A DNA stretch of 64,000 nt from Rossellomorea marisflavi (GTDB taxonomy: Bacteria > Bacillota > Bacilli > Bacillales > Bacillaceae_B), in assembly GCF_022170785.1 (NCBI RefSeq), contig NZ_CP081870.1, positions 484,001 to 548,000 on the forward strand, given 5' to 3'. Under the pieces are notes generated by a model. That model worked only from the letters and a program-made list of their open reading frames with translations. It had not been told where the DNA came from and made no database searches. A program made the position numbers and the translations under genes. Positions 56,720 to 64,000 of the stretch are shown here, in pieces (position 1 is the first letter of the stretch; each line of letters starts with the position of its first letter).

Positions 56720-56859
56720 GTGTATTCATCTTCGTTTTCCACAGGGGGGTCGATCCTGCTTGCATCTTCCACGTGAAGCGTCTTACGGAGAAAAAAGATA
56801 AGAAACCCAAGGATCATGCCTAAAATAAAAATGAATCCGATGGTGACGGCGATATTCAT
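56701..56859 (-). CDS. 52-residue single-pass membrane protein
   Basis: A short frame from ATG 56859 to a TAG at 56701-56703, translating as MNIAVTIGFIFILGMILG, then FLIFFLRKTLHVEDASR and an acidic tail ending KPDSH. One N-terminal membrane segment (about residues 4-24) is followed by positive residues, so the tail should be cytoplasmic. GGGAGGGATGAT is a strong ribosome site directly before the start. Function is unknown; it may be a membrane-anchored regulator or stress peptide. Confidence 0.65.
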   Translation of the reverse strand: MNIAVTIGFIFILGMILGFLIFFLRKTLHVEDASRIDPPVENEDEYTKPDSH

Positions 56860-57000
56860 ATCATCCCTCCCAGATGCCTATATGGGTAGTGTATGAGGGG
56901 GATGGTTGGTTGTATGCCTTTTAATGTTCGTGATTAGGTGTATATGGAAGCGTTATTTTAATAAAAATCTACAAATTTCGATAAAAATCCGTATATTCTA

Positions 57001-57028
57001 TTGTCAACTCACTAAAAAAATGTATAAT
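57001..57028 (+). promoter_or_regulatory. sigma-A-like promoter
   Basis: TTGTCA (57001-57006) and TATAAT (57023-57028) with a 16-base spacer and a TG just before the -10, about 30 bases before the next gene. The preceding 56870-57000 contains nothing else recognised. Confidence 0.65.
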
Positions 57029-57060
57029 AACTAGTAACAACTTTGTTGGCGGGTGAAATG

Positions 57061-57393
57061 ATGACGAAGGATGCGAATGAAACGAAAAAGATTCTTTCCC
57101 ACTTGTATAATGACGTCTCCAAGGAACTATTCGGTTTCGGGACGACACTACTGAAGGTGAAGATCGAAGAAAAGATCATCACGTTTCAAGCGAAGCATCG
57201 CCGCGCACCCAGATCACAGGCTCTCGAAGGGGAAGCGCCCCATCTGAAGCTTGAAGTCGACTTTCACATGTCGATCCTGTTCAAGAAGAAGCTCAAAGAA
57301 AAGCTGAAAGAGATCGGATGGGACATTGAGGCGGTCCTCCGGGATTACGATTCCTTCACCCAGATCGCTTTCACAAACATCATCGTCAAATAG
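57061..57393 (+). CDS. small cytosolic protein, possibly DUF2294-like
   Basis: About 110 residues; in-frame starts at TTG 57043, ATG 57058 and ATG 57061 are possible, and GGCGGGTGA favours the last. The protein has a helical N-terminus (ANETKKILSHLYNDVSKEL), an alternating beta-like middle (TTLLKVKIEEKIITFQAKHR) and a lysine-rich helix FKKKLKEKLKEIGWD. The pattern recalls DUF2294 proteins, but the resemblance is from memory and weak. It has its own promoter and is followed by a long hairpin. Confidence 0.6.
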   Translation: MTKDANETKKILSHLYNDVSKELFGFGTTLLKVKIEEKIITFQAKHRRAPRSQALEGEAPHLKLEVDFHMSILFKKKLKEKLKEIGWDIEAVLRDYDSFTQIAFTNIIVK

Positions 57394-57474
57394 AATACCT
57401 GGACGTCCCGACTTGATTCATCTTGAAGGGATGCCGTTTAATCTTCTGGATTTGTTTCATCTTTGTTTACAAAG

Positions 57475-57527
57475 AAAAGACAATCTTGAGTAGAATGCTT
57501 TTATTCTATTTAGGATTGTCTTTTTTT
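57475..57527 (+). terminator. long hairpin with T-run before the purine operon
   Basis: AAAAGACAATC (57475-57485) pairs perfectly with GATTGTCTTTT (57514-57524); five wobble-containing pairs and an inner TAGAAT/ATTCTA stem extend it to about 22 pairs with a six-base loop. The T-run ends at 57527, only 42 bases before the next start codon. It may terminate the preceding gene or act as an attenuator for the operon. Confidence 0.75.
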
Positions 57528-57569
57528 ATATGCTATTCACTAAAAAACAATCATCAGGGGGTCAAGAAA

Positions 57570-58613
57570 ATGAAAAAGTTCATCGTCATTCTCACCGTTG
57601 CGTCGCTTTTCCTACTGGGAGCATGCAGTGGTAATGGTTCAGGCAGTAAGAAGGATTCCAAGAAGCTCGTCATCTCCACATGGGGATTTGCTGAAGACTT
57701 CTTCGATAAAGAAGTGTATAAGCCGTTTGAAGAAGAGAACAATGTAGAAATCGTCCTCGACACGGGCAACAACGCAGATCGTTTGAATAAGGTCCGCCAA
57801 GGCCGCGGGGATGTGGACGTCATCTTCCTATCAGATTACTATGCGCAACAGGGGATCGATGATGGACTGTTTGCGAAGATTGATCATTCAAAGCTAGAAA
57901 ATCTTGATTCCATCTATGATGTAGCCAAAGCTCCTCTTGGAGAAGACTATGGTCCCGCTTATACGATCGGTCAGTTCGGGATCGCCTATAATGCGGATGA
58001 AGTGAAACAACCGATCAAGGATTGGGATGATTTATGGGGCAATGACCTGAAGGCATCCATTACCATTCCGGGGATCACCTCCACAAGCGGTCCGATGATG
58101 CTTGATGCAGCATCGAAAGTCAGTGGGGCTGGCACATTCAATGAAGACCAAGCATTCAGTCAAATGAAAGACATCCTGCCAAATGTGGTGAAAGAATACG
58201 GCCAAACATCGGAATTCGTCAATATGTTCTCTCAGGGAGAGATCGTGGCTGGACCGATCATGGAAATGTATTTCGCCGATTTGAAAAAGGCCGTACCGAG
58301 TGCCACATTCGTTTCACCTGAAAAAGGCGGATATGCCGTCATGAATACGGTGAACGTCGTAAAAGATTCGAAGAATAAAGAGATGGCTGAAAAGTTCATC
58401 GATTATATATTGAGCAAAGAAGTACAAGAGAAGTCAGCGAAGGCCAAGGTCGATTCCCCTGTCAATACCGAAGTGAAGCTATCTGAGGAAGAAGCAGAGG
58501 GGTTGACGTACGGGGAAGAGGTTGTAGAAGGATTGAATACGCTGGATATGGAATTTGTGAATCAGAATTCCAAGCAGTGGATCGATCGCTGGAACCGTGA
58601 ACTGGCAAACTAA
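57570..58613 (+). CDS. ABC transporter substrate-binding lipoprotein, PotD-like
   Basis: Family 1 extracellular solute-binding protein of 347 residues with a lipoprotein signal ending LLGAC (cysteine at residue 19). ISTWGFAEDFFDKEVYKPFE, GRGDVDVIFLSDYYAQQG and GQFGIAYNADEVKQPIKDWDDL resemble binding proteins for polyamines and similar small molecules. The frame is open from 57423 but crosses the terminator hairpin, and GGGGGTCAAG fits ATG 57570. The operon suggests a nucleoside or purine base as ligand, though the family is better known for polyamines, thiamine and iron. Confidence 0.86.
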   Translation: MKKFIVILTVASLFLLGACSGNGSGSKKDSKKLVISTWGFAEDFFDKEVYKPFEEENNVEIVLDTGNNADRLNKVRQGRGDVDVIFLSDYYAQQGIDDGLFAKIDHSKLENLDSIYDVAKAPLGEDYGPAYTIGQFGIAYNADEVKQPIKDWDDLWGNDLKASITIPGITSTSGPMMLDAASKVSGAGTFNEDQAFSQMKDILPNVVKEYGQTSEFVNMFSQGEIVAGPIMEMYFADLKKAVPSATFVSPEKGGYAVMNTVNVVKDSKNKEMAEKFIDYILSKEVQEKSAKAKVDSPVNTEVKLSEEEAEGLTYGEEVVEGLNTLDMEFVNQNSKQWIDRWNRELAN

Positions 58614-58630
58614 CAATGGGAGTGGATGGC

Positions 58631-59560
58631 ATGAAGCGTAAACTGATACTTGATGTGGATACCGGCATAGATGATGCGATCGGCATCATCCTGGCAGTGA
58701 AAAGCAGGGAGTTCGATCTTCTTGGAATCACAACGGTGAATGGAAACGTGTCCCTGGATCAAGCAACGGACAATACGCTGAAGGTGTTGGATCTCCTCGG
58801 GGAAACCAATCTGTCTGTCATCAAAGGGGCCGACGCCCCTTTGATCAGGCCCCATTTCTTCGAACATGGGGTCCACGGGGAAGACGGACTTGGTGGGGAA
58901 TTGAAAGACATCGCTCCATCAAGACCTGCAGAGGAAGGATTTGCTCCTGATTTCATCATTAATTCAATTCTGAATTTCCCTCATGAGGTCACACTTGTCA
59001 TGACGGGTCCACTGACCAATCTGGCATTGGCGATTAAGAAATGCCCACAGATTGTCCACTACGTGAAAGAAGTCATTTTCATGGGCGGTGTGGTCAAAGG
59101 ACCGGGGAATGTCACGCCGACGGCCGAGTTCAATATGGTGGTCGATCCGGAGGCTGTGAAGATTGTGCTTCACGCTGGCTTCAACGATATCACCCAGGTG
59201 GGGCTTGATGTCACCAGACACGCAATCCTGAAGGAAGACCATATCCAAGCGATTGAAAATCCCGTGATCCGTCAGTATATCGATAATAGCACGGCCCAAT
59301 ACCGTAAACGATATTTCAAACGGAACGGTGTGGACGGTTGTGCCATGCACGATCCGCTTGCGGTAGCGGTTGCCATCGACCAAAGTCTCGTCAAGACCGA
59401 GGATTTCTACGTCGATGTGGAAACGAGGAGCGAGCTATGTGATGGCCAACTCGTATGTGACTTCCAGAACAGGTTGGAGCAAGACAGGAATCTATCCGTC
59501 TGTACGGAGGTCGATGAAGCGGCTTTCCTACGATTATTCCATTCCATCGTTTCATCTTAA
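58631..59560 (+). CDS. inosine/uridine-preferring nucleoside hydrolase
   Basis: Splits ribonucleosides into base and ribose. The 309-residue protein has the calcium-binding aspartate cluster LDVDTGIDDAIGI near residue 6, NGNVSLDQATDN near residue 38, the MTGPLTNLALAI segment near residue 122, GGVVKGPGNVTPTAEFN near residue 153 and HDPLAVAVA near residue 238. ATG 58631 follows GGGAGTGG; the in-frame ATG at 58616 lies before that site. It sits between binding protein and permease genes, so nucleosides are probably cleaved directly after uptake. Confidence 0.92.
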   Translation: MKRKLILDVDTGIDDAIGIILAVKSREFDLLGITTVNGNVSLDQATDNTLKVLDLLGETNLSVIKGADAPLIRPHFFEHGVHGEDGLGGELKDIAPSRPAEEGFAPDFIINSILNFPHEVTLVMTGPLTNLALAIKKCPQIVHYVKEVIFMGGVVKGPGNVTPTAEFNMVVDPEAVKIVLHAGFNDITQVGLDVTRHAILKEDHIQAIENPVIRQYIDNSTAQYRKRYFKRNGVDGCAMHDPLAVAVAIDQSLVKTEDFYVDVETRSELCDGQLVCDFQNRLEQDRNLSVCTEVDEAAFLRLFHSIVSS

Positions 59561-59580
59561 TCTATTGGAGACAGGGGTTT

Positions 59581-60408
59581 TTGAGTATGAAGACGCGTTA
59601 TATGTATCTATTGATGCTGCCAGGCATCCTGTTTTTGACGGTATTCATGATTATTCCCATCGTCCTCACGATCGGGACGACGTTTACCGACGGAAGCGGA
59701 ATCACCTTAGACGGGTACCTAACGTTCCTGAAGGATCGGTATTTCCTTGATATTCTATTCACCACGCTGCGGGTCAGCCTGCTGACGACGTTGATCTGCA
59801 TCATCCTAGGGTTTCCGGCAGCTTATTATATCTCAAAGCTCGGGGGAAGAATGAAGGCAGTCCTTCTTCTTCTCACGATCTTCCCATTGCTGACGAGTTC
59901 GGTTGTCCGATCGTTCAGCTGGATGATCATTATCGGACGAAATGGATTGTTGAATAAGATGCTCCTTGGGATGGGCATCATTCACGAACCTCTCGATATC
60001 CTTTATACCCCAACGGCCATCATCATCGGGTTGGTTCATTTATTTCTTCCCTTACTCATCGTTTCCCTGGTGGGGGTCATGGAGAACATCCAGCATGATC
60101 TTCTGGAAGCAGCCGAAAGCCTGGGGGCATCAAAGGCCATTGTTTTCCTGAAGGTCGTTCTTCCCCTCTGTGTACCGGGGCTTGTCATCGGGAGTATCCT
60201 CGTCTTTGTGGGCAGCTTCACGGCGTACACCACACCTGCCCTGTTGGGGGGCAAACAGCGGGTCATCTCCACTTTCATGTATCAGAACGCCATCACGCTC
60301 AATGACTGGCAGGTGGCCTCCATTGTCGCCACCATCATGATTGTCATCACGTTTGCCGTGATTGCCTGCATGAATGCATTAGCACGTAAATTAAATCCGA
60401 AGGGGTAG
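59581..60408 (+). CDS. ABC transporter permease, PotB-like
   Basis: Membrane subunit with about six segments, 275 residues. The EAA loop is visible as EAAESLGASKAIVFLKVVLP near residue 177, the contact site for the ATPase. The start may be TTG 59581 or ATG 59587; AGGGG at 59572-59576 allows either. It follows the nucleoside hydrolase gene by 20 bases and precedes the second permease by a few bases. Confidence 0.88.
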   Translation: MSMKTRYMYLLMLPGILFLTVFMIIPIVLTIGTTFTDGSGITLDGYLTFLKDRYFLDILFTTLRVSLLTTLICIILGFPAAYYISKLGGRMKAVLLLLTIFPLLTSSVVRSFSWMIIIGRNGLLNKMLLGMGIIHEPLDILYTPTAIIIGLVHLFLPLLIVSLVGVMENIQHDLLEAAESLGASKAIVFLKVVLPLCVPGLVIGSILVFVGSFTAYTTPALLGGKQRVISTFMYQNAITLNDWQVASIVATIMIVITFAVIACMNALARKLNPKG

Positions 60409-60414
60409 AGGTTG

Positions 60415-61200
60415 ATGCAGATGAATCGAGGATTGGCATTTTTCACATTCCTAGTATTTCTATTCTTATTAGGACCTTTACTGATCATATCGGTGACGTC
60501 CTTTGAAGGTGGGAGCGTTTTGAAGTTCCCTCCGGAACACCTTTCATTTAAGTGGTATTTGAATATATTCGACGTGCAAATGTTCATTTCCACTTTTAAG
60601 ACATCCATTATTGTCTCACTCATGGGGAATCTATTCGCCCTTGTCCTTGGCATCCCGGCGGCGTATGCCCTGAGTCGATTCGACTTCAAAGGGAAGAAAC
60701 TGCTCGATGCCGTGTTCATTTCCCCGATCCTCATACCGGGGATCGTGCTTGGTTTTTCATTCCTGCGCTATATCGTCGGGACCTATCAGCTTCCAATTTA
60801 TACAGCGCTTTTCATTGGTCATACCATCATCATGCTTCCTTTCATCATCAGGGTCATTTCATCGAGTCTATCAAACTTTGATTTTTCCATCGAAGAGGCT
60901 GCAGAGAGCCTGGGAGCGAGCAAGGTCAAGACGTTTTTCATCGTCGTCCTGCCGAACATCAAGTCAGGGATCCTGGCAGCGGTCATGATCGCCTTCCTGG
61001 AATCCTTCAATAACGTCGACATATCCGTATTCATGACCGGACCGGGCATCTCTACGTTCCCGATCCAAATGCTCACATATGTGGAGAACTATTTCGATCC
61101 GACCATCGCGGCGATCTCCGTCCTCCTCATGGTCATCACGGCATTCTTCATGTTCATGGTTGAAAGACTGATGGGACTATCTTATTTCACTAAACGATAA
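60415..61200 (+). CDS. ABC transporter permease, PotC-like
   Basis: Second membrane subunit, 261 residues with about six segments. The EAA loop reads EEAAESLGASKVKTFFIVVL near residue 160, nearly the same as in the first permease. The start lies among TTG 60412, ATG 60415 and ATG 60421, all close to AGAGG; 60415 is given as a compromise. It pairs with the preceding permease as a heterodimer in this transporter class. Confidence 0.88.
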   Translation: MQMNRGLAFFTFLVFLFLLGPLLIISVTSFEGGSVLKFPPEHLSFKWYLNIFDVQMFISTFKTSIIVSLMGNLFALVLGIPAAYALSRFDFKGKKLLDAVFISPILIPGIVLGFSFLRYIVGTYQLPIYTALFIGHTIIMLPFIIRVISSSLSNFDFSIEEAAESLGASKVKTFFIVVLPNIKSGILAAVMIAFLESFNNVDISVFMTGPGISTFPIQMLTYVENYFDPTIAAISVLLMVITAFFMFMVERLMGLSYFTKR

Positions 61201-61215
61201 AAGGGGGCCACTCCA

Positions 61216-62268
61216 TTGGCATTATTTAGTTTGGACGATGTATCTGTTTCCTATAATAAGCAAACGATCCTGGAGAACTTCAATCTTGAAATCGAGAAGG
61301 GTCAGCTCGTTTCCCTGCTTGGACCGAGTGGATGCGGGAAAACGACCACGCTCCGATTGATTGCAGGATTCCTGAAAGCGAACAAGGGGAAATTCCTTCT
61401 GAACGGTAAAGATTACACGAAGGTTCCAGTGAACAAGCGAAATTTTGGTTTTGTATTTCAGAACTACGCCCTTTTCCCCCATTTATCAATCTTTGATAAT
61501 GTGGCATTCGGACTCCGTCTGAGGAAGCTTGGAAAAGGAGAGATAGAGAAAAAGGTACAGAGAGTACTAAAGGTCGTCGATCTTGCAGGCTATGAACAAC
61601 GATTCCCGAAAGAGCTGTCAGGCGGACAAAAACAGCGGGTCGCGATTGCGCGGGCCTTGGTCATCGAACCGGAAATCCTGTTATTCGATGAACCACTCAG
61701 CAACCTCGATGCCAACCTGAGAGTGAACATGAGGGTGGAAATCCGCCGGATTCAGCAGGAGCTGGGGATTACAACGGTTTACGTATCCCATGATCAGGAG
61801 GAGTGTTTTTCCATTTCCGATAAGGTAGCCATCATGAACAAAGGGGTCATTGAACAGCTAGATGAGCCGACGACCATTTATCAATATCCTAAAACGAGAT
61901 TCATTGCTGATTTCATCGGCTTTAAGAACTTCATCGAGTTTGAGGAGCGGCAGGATGCAGAGGACAAAATCCGGCTATCTGTTTCAGGTCATGATTTTGT
62001 CTTGACCAGGCACCCGCAAATGAGCAGATCAGGAAAGATCGGTGCCATTCGACCGGACAACCTCTTGCTCCATGAAGGAACGAAGGAAGGGATGAACATC
62101 ATTCCCGGCATCGTGAAGATCTCGACCTACCTTGGACGCAGCTTCCAATTCGTCGTGGAAACAGCCCTTGGCGATTTCACCGTGAATAAAGAAACAGCAC
62201 TGCCTTACCGTGCGGGAGAAAAGGTCTCGCTTGAAATACCTCAGGATCAGATGGTTGTGGTGGAATAG
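61216..62268 (+). CDS. ABC transporter ATP-binding protein, PotA-like
   Basis: ATPase of the importer, 350 residues. Walker A GPSGCGKTTTLRLIAGF near residue 36, Q-loop FQNYALFPHL near residue 85, signature LSGGQKQRVAIARAL near residue 135, Walker B ILLFDEPLSNLD near residue 155 and YVSHDQEE near residue 192; a C-terminal TOBE-like regulatory domain begins near residue 270. The start is TTG with AAAAGGGGG before it. Its end is 16 bases before the adenine deaminase gene. Confidence 0.92.
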   Translation: MALFSLDDVSVSYNKQTILENFNLEIEKGQLVSLLGPSGCGKTTTLRLIAGFLKANKGKFLLNGKDYTKVPVNKRNFGFVFQNYALFPHLSIFDNVAFGLRLRKLGKGEIEKKVQRVLKVVDLAGYEQRFPKELSGGQKQRVAIARALVIEPEILLFDEPLSNLDANLRVNMRVEIRRIQQELGITTVYVSHDQEECFSISDKVAIMNKGVIEQLDEPTTIYQYPKTRFIADFIGFKNFIEFEERQDAEDKIRLSVSGHDFVLTRHPQMSRSGKIGAIRPDNLLLHEGTKEGMNIIPGIVKISTYLGRSFQFVVETALGDFTVNKETALPYRAGEKVSLEIPQDQMVVVE

Positions 62269-62284
62269 CTTTAGGAGGGAAAGT

Positions 62285-63991
62285 ATGAAAGTCGATATTC
62301 TGGTAACGGACGTTCGCGTCTACAACAGTTATTTTAAACGATTCACAAAAGGGAACGTGGCCATCAAAGACGGAAAGTTCTTCTATATCGGGGACCGGGG
62401 AGCGGAGTATTTCGAAGCGTCCCACGTCTTGGCGGGGGACGGTTCCTACATGGTCCCGGGTCTGATCGATATCCATCTTCATATAGAAAGCACCATGGTG
62501 ACACCCGCTACATTCTCATATGGACTGATACGGAACGGGGTCACGACCATCGTGCCCGAACCCCATGAGATGGCCAATGTATTCGGCCTGTCCGGTGTGA
62601 AGGAAATGATCCGCGCCAGTGAAGCGTGCGAAGTGGACATGTTCTATTCCATTCCGAGCTCTGTCCCGGCCACTTCCATGGAAACGACGGGAGGGGACAT
62701 CGGCATCGGGGAAATCGATGAGCTTCTTCGGACGGAACGGATCAAGTGCCTGGGAGAAATCATGAACTTCTATGAAATCATCACGGAAGCACCGAGCAAG
62801 ACGAATGCCATCCTTGACCATATGAACCGCGAGCACCCGGAGTTGATCATTGAGGGACACGTGCCGAAGCTGCTGGACCTCGAGCTTCAACAGGTTGCGT
62901 TCGCCGGCGTCCATTCCGATCACACCCACCAGACAGTGGAGGGGATGGAGCAGCGAATGGCGGCTGGTATGTTCGTTGAAATCCAGGAAAAGTCCATGAC
63001 GCCCGAGGTGATGGAATACCTGATCAGCCAGCCGGTGGATGAGCTCTTTTGCTTCATCACCGATGATGTGATGGCGGATTCCTTTACGGAGAGGGGTCAC
63101 TTGAATGTCCTGCTGAAGAAGGCGATCGCCATGGGTATGACTCCTGAGATGGCCATTTATGCGTGTACCTACACTCCAGCTCAGAGGATGCGTATGTATG
63201 ATCGGGGAAGCATCGCGCCTTCGAAGGTGGCAGACTTTCTGTTGGTTTCCGATCTCGAGACGTTTGAAATCAATGAGGTGTATAAAGCGGGCCGCAGGGT
63301 CTTTGATGTGAATCAATCGTATATTCAGGCAGAACCGATTCAGGCTTTCCCTGAACCCTTCTATAAAAGTGTCGATCTGGCTGAATTGAGTTTGGACGAT
63401 TTTACAATGGAGAGCGGGAAAGCTGACGGAGCTTATACGTGCAGGGTGATCCAGGTGAAGAACGGGTCGACCTTCACCGAGGAAGTCCACCGGTCCGTGA
63501 AGTCCAGCGAAGGACGTCTGCAGTGGGAAGGAAGCGGTCTTGCGCAGATCGCGACGTTTTCGAGATACGGGACAGACAGCCGGGCACATGGGTTGATTGC
63601 GGGTGATATCATCAAGAGCGGGGCGTTTGCGACGACTTATTCACATGATAATCACAATCTGCTTGTTGTGGGGCATAGTCCAGAGGATATGTTGCTGGCG
63701 GCGAATGAAGTGATCCGGAAGCAAGGCGGTGTGTGCTGTGTGGATGGTGGCGAGATTTTGTCGATGCTTGAGCTGCCGGTCGGCGGGATTTTGTCCGAGG
63801 ATAAGCTTGAGTGTGTGTCGGAGCAGGTGGGGCAGGTGACGGCTTCGCTTAAGGCGATGGGGTATGAGCATTATAATGTGATCATGTCGCTGAGTACGCT
63901 GTCGCTGCCTGTGAGTCCGGCGTTGAAGATTACGGATCGCGGGTTGATTGATGTGAATGGGGGCCGTGTGGTTCCGTTGATTGTGGATTGA
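62285..63991 (+). CDS. ade: adenine deaminase
   Basis: Amidohydrolase-family enzyme converting adenine to hypoxanthine and ammonia, 568 residues. Metal-site motifs are GLIDIHLHIESTMVTPATF near residue 60, GHVPKLLDLELQ near residue 196, HSDHTHQTVEG near residue 214 and FITDDVMADSFTERGHL near residue 260; the C-terminal part has TYSHDNHNLLVVG near residue 453. ATG 62285 follows TTAGGAGGG; the frame is open from 62210 inside the ATPase gene. With the nucleoside hydrolase it completes a route from adenosine to hypoxanthine. Confidence 0.92.
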   Translation: MKVDILVTDVRVYNSYFKRFTKGNVAIKDGKFFYIGDRGAEYFEASHVLAGDGSYMVPGLIDIHLHIESTMVTPATFSYGLIRNGVTTIVPEPHEMANVFGLSGVKEMIRASEACEVDMFYSIPSSVPATSMETTGGDIGIGEIDELLRTERIKCLGEIMNFYEIITEAPSKTNAILDHMNREHPELIIEGHVPKLLDLELQQVAFAGVHSDHTHQTVEGMEQRMAAGMFVEIQEKSMTPEVMEYLISQPVDELFCFITDDVMADSFTERGHLNVLLKKAIAMGMTPEMAIYACTYTPAQRMRMYDRGSIAPSKVADFLLVSDLETFEINEVYKAGRRVFDVNQSYIQAEPIQAFPEPFYKSVDLAELSLDDFTMESGKADGAYTCRVIQVKNGSTFTEEVHRSVKSSEGRLQWEGSGLAQIATFSRYGTDSRAHGLIAGDIIKSGAFATTYSHDNHNLLVVGHSPEDMLLAANEVIRKQGGVCCVDGGEILSMLELPVGGILSEDKLECVSEQVGQVTASLKAMGYEHYNVIMSLSTLSLPVSPALKITDRGLIDVNGGRVVPLIVD

Positions 63992-64000
63992 GGAGCGGGC

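Noticed and set aside
57394..57569. Purine riboswitch before the purine operon
   Set aside because: The conserved purine-aptamer core was not found; only the long hairpin is present.
59370..59750. 126-codon ORF crossing the nucleoside hydrolase and permease genes
   Set aside because: It overlaps two well-supported genes in another frame and has no ribosome site.

Overview
The window reads as chromosomal DNA of a Bacillaceae bacterium (Bacillus/Rossellomorea-like; genus is an inference). Signs are a base composition near half GC, strong Shine-Dalgarno sequences, an ilv-leu operon behind a T-box, CodY-like boxes, a PadR plus HAAS pair, a Bacillus-type phenylalanine dehydrogenase, a YjcD-like helicase, and GC-rich dyad repeats of a kind common in this family. 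Nearly all genes are on the + strand. No tRNA, rRNA, CRISPR array or prophage was seen.

Layout. (1) 1-11.3 kb: phenylacetate catabolism (paaK, paaABCD, an EthD-like gene, two crotonase genes, an aldehyde dehydrogenase, paaH, a thiolase) and a PaaX regulator. (2) 11.3-17.4 kb: PadR/HAAS pair, a nitronate monooxygenase/FabK-like enzyme, a TrpX-type ABC importer with a CodY-like box and strong promoter, and a short-chain dehydrogenase. (3) 17.6-20 kb: an IS110-family element that split one copy of a dyad-rich repeat, with an unsplit copy beside it giving the empty site. (4) 20-32.1 kb: aromatic amino acid catabolism: FlK-like thioesterase, phenylalanine dehydrogenase, a four-gene 2-oxo acid dehydrogenase complex, then 4-hydroxyphenylpyruvate dioxygenase, an aminotransferase, a flavin-reductase-like protein, a fumarylacetoacetase-family hydrolase and homogentisate dioxygenase. 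(5) 32.5-48.2 kb: branched-chain amino acid synthesis (ilvE-ilvD, T-box, ilvBNC-leuABCD, a short threonine dehydratase) and hom-thrC-thrB. (6) 48.2-57.4 kb: AbrB-like protein, orphan histidine kinase, DEAD-box helicase, a 226-bp tandem repeat array, a methyltransferase, a UvrD-family helicase and small proteins. (7) 57.5-64 kb: an ABC transporter operon with a nucleoside hydrolase and an adenine deaminase.

How it fits together. Phenylalanine could be imported by the TrpX-like transporter, deaminated by phenylalanine dehydrogenase, oxidatively decarboxylated to phenylacetyl-CoA by the 2-oxo acid dehydrogenase complex and degraded by the paa enzymes; tyrosine would go through the homogentisate branch. 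The transporter and the thioesterase/phenylalanine dehydrogenase genes share a homologous promoter with the same 13-bp dyad at the same place, which supports common control. The observations most worth following are that shared promoter, a 128-bp tandem repeat with compensatory base changes in its stems, a folded leader before the aminotransferase gene, the non-coding 3' part of the IS110 element, and a long hairpin that transcription must probably cross to reach the purine operon.
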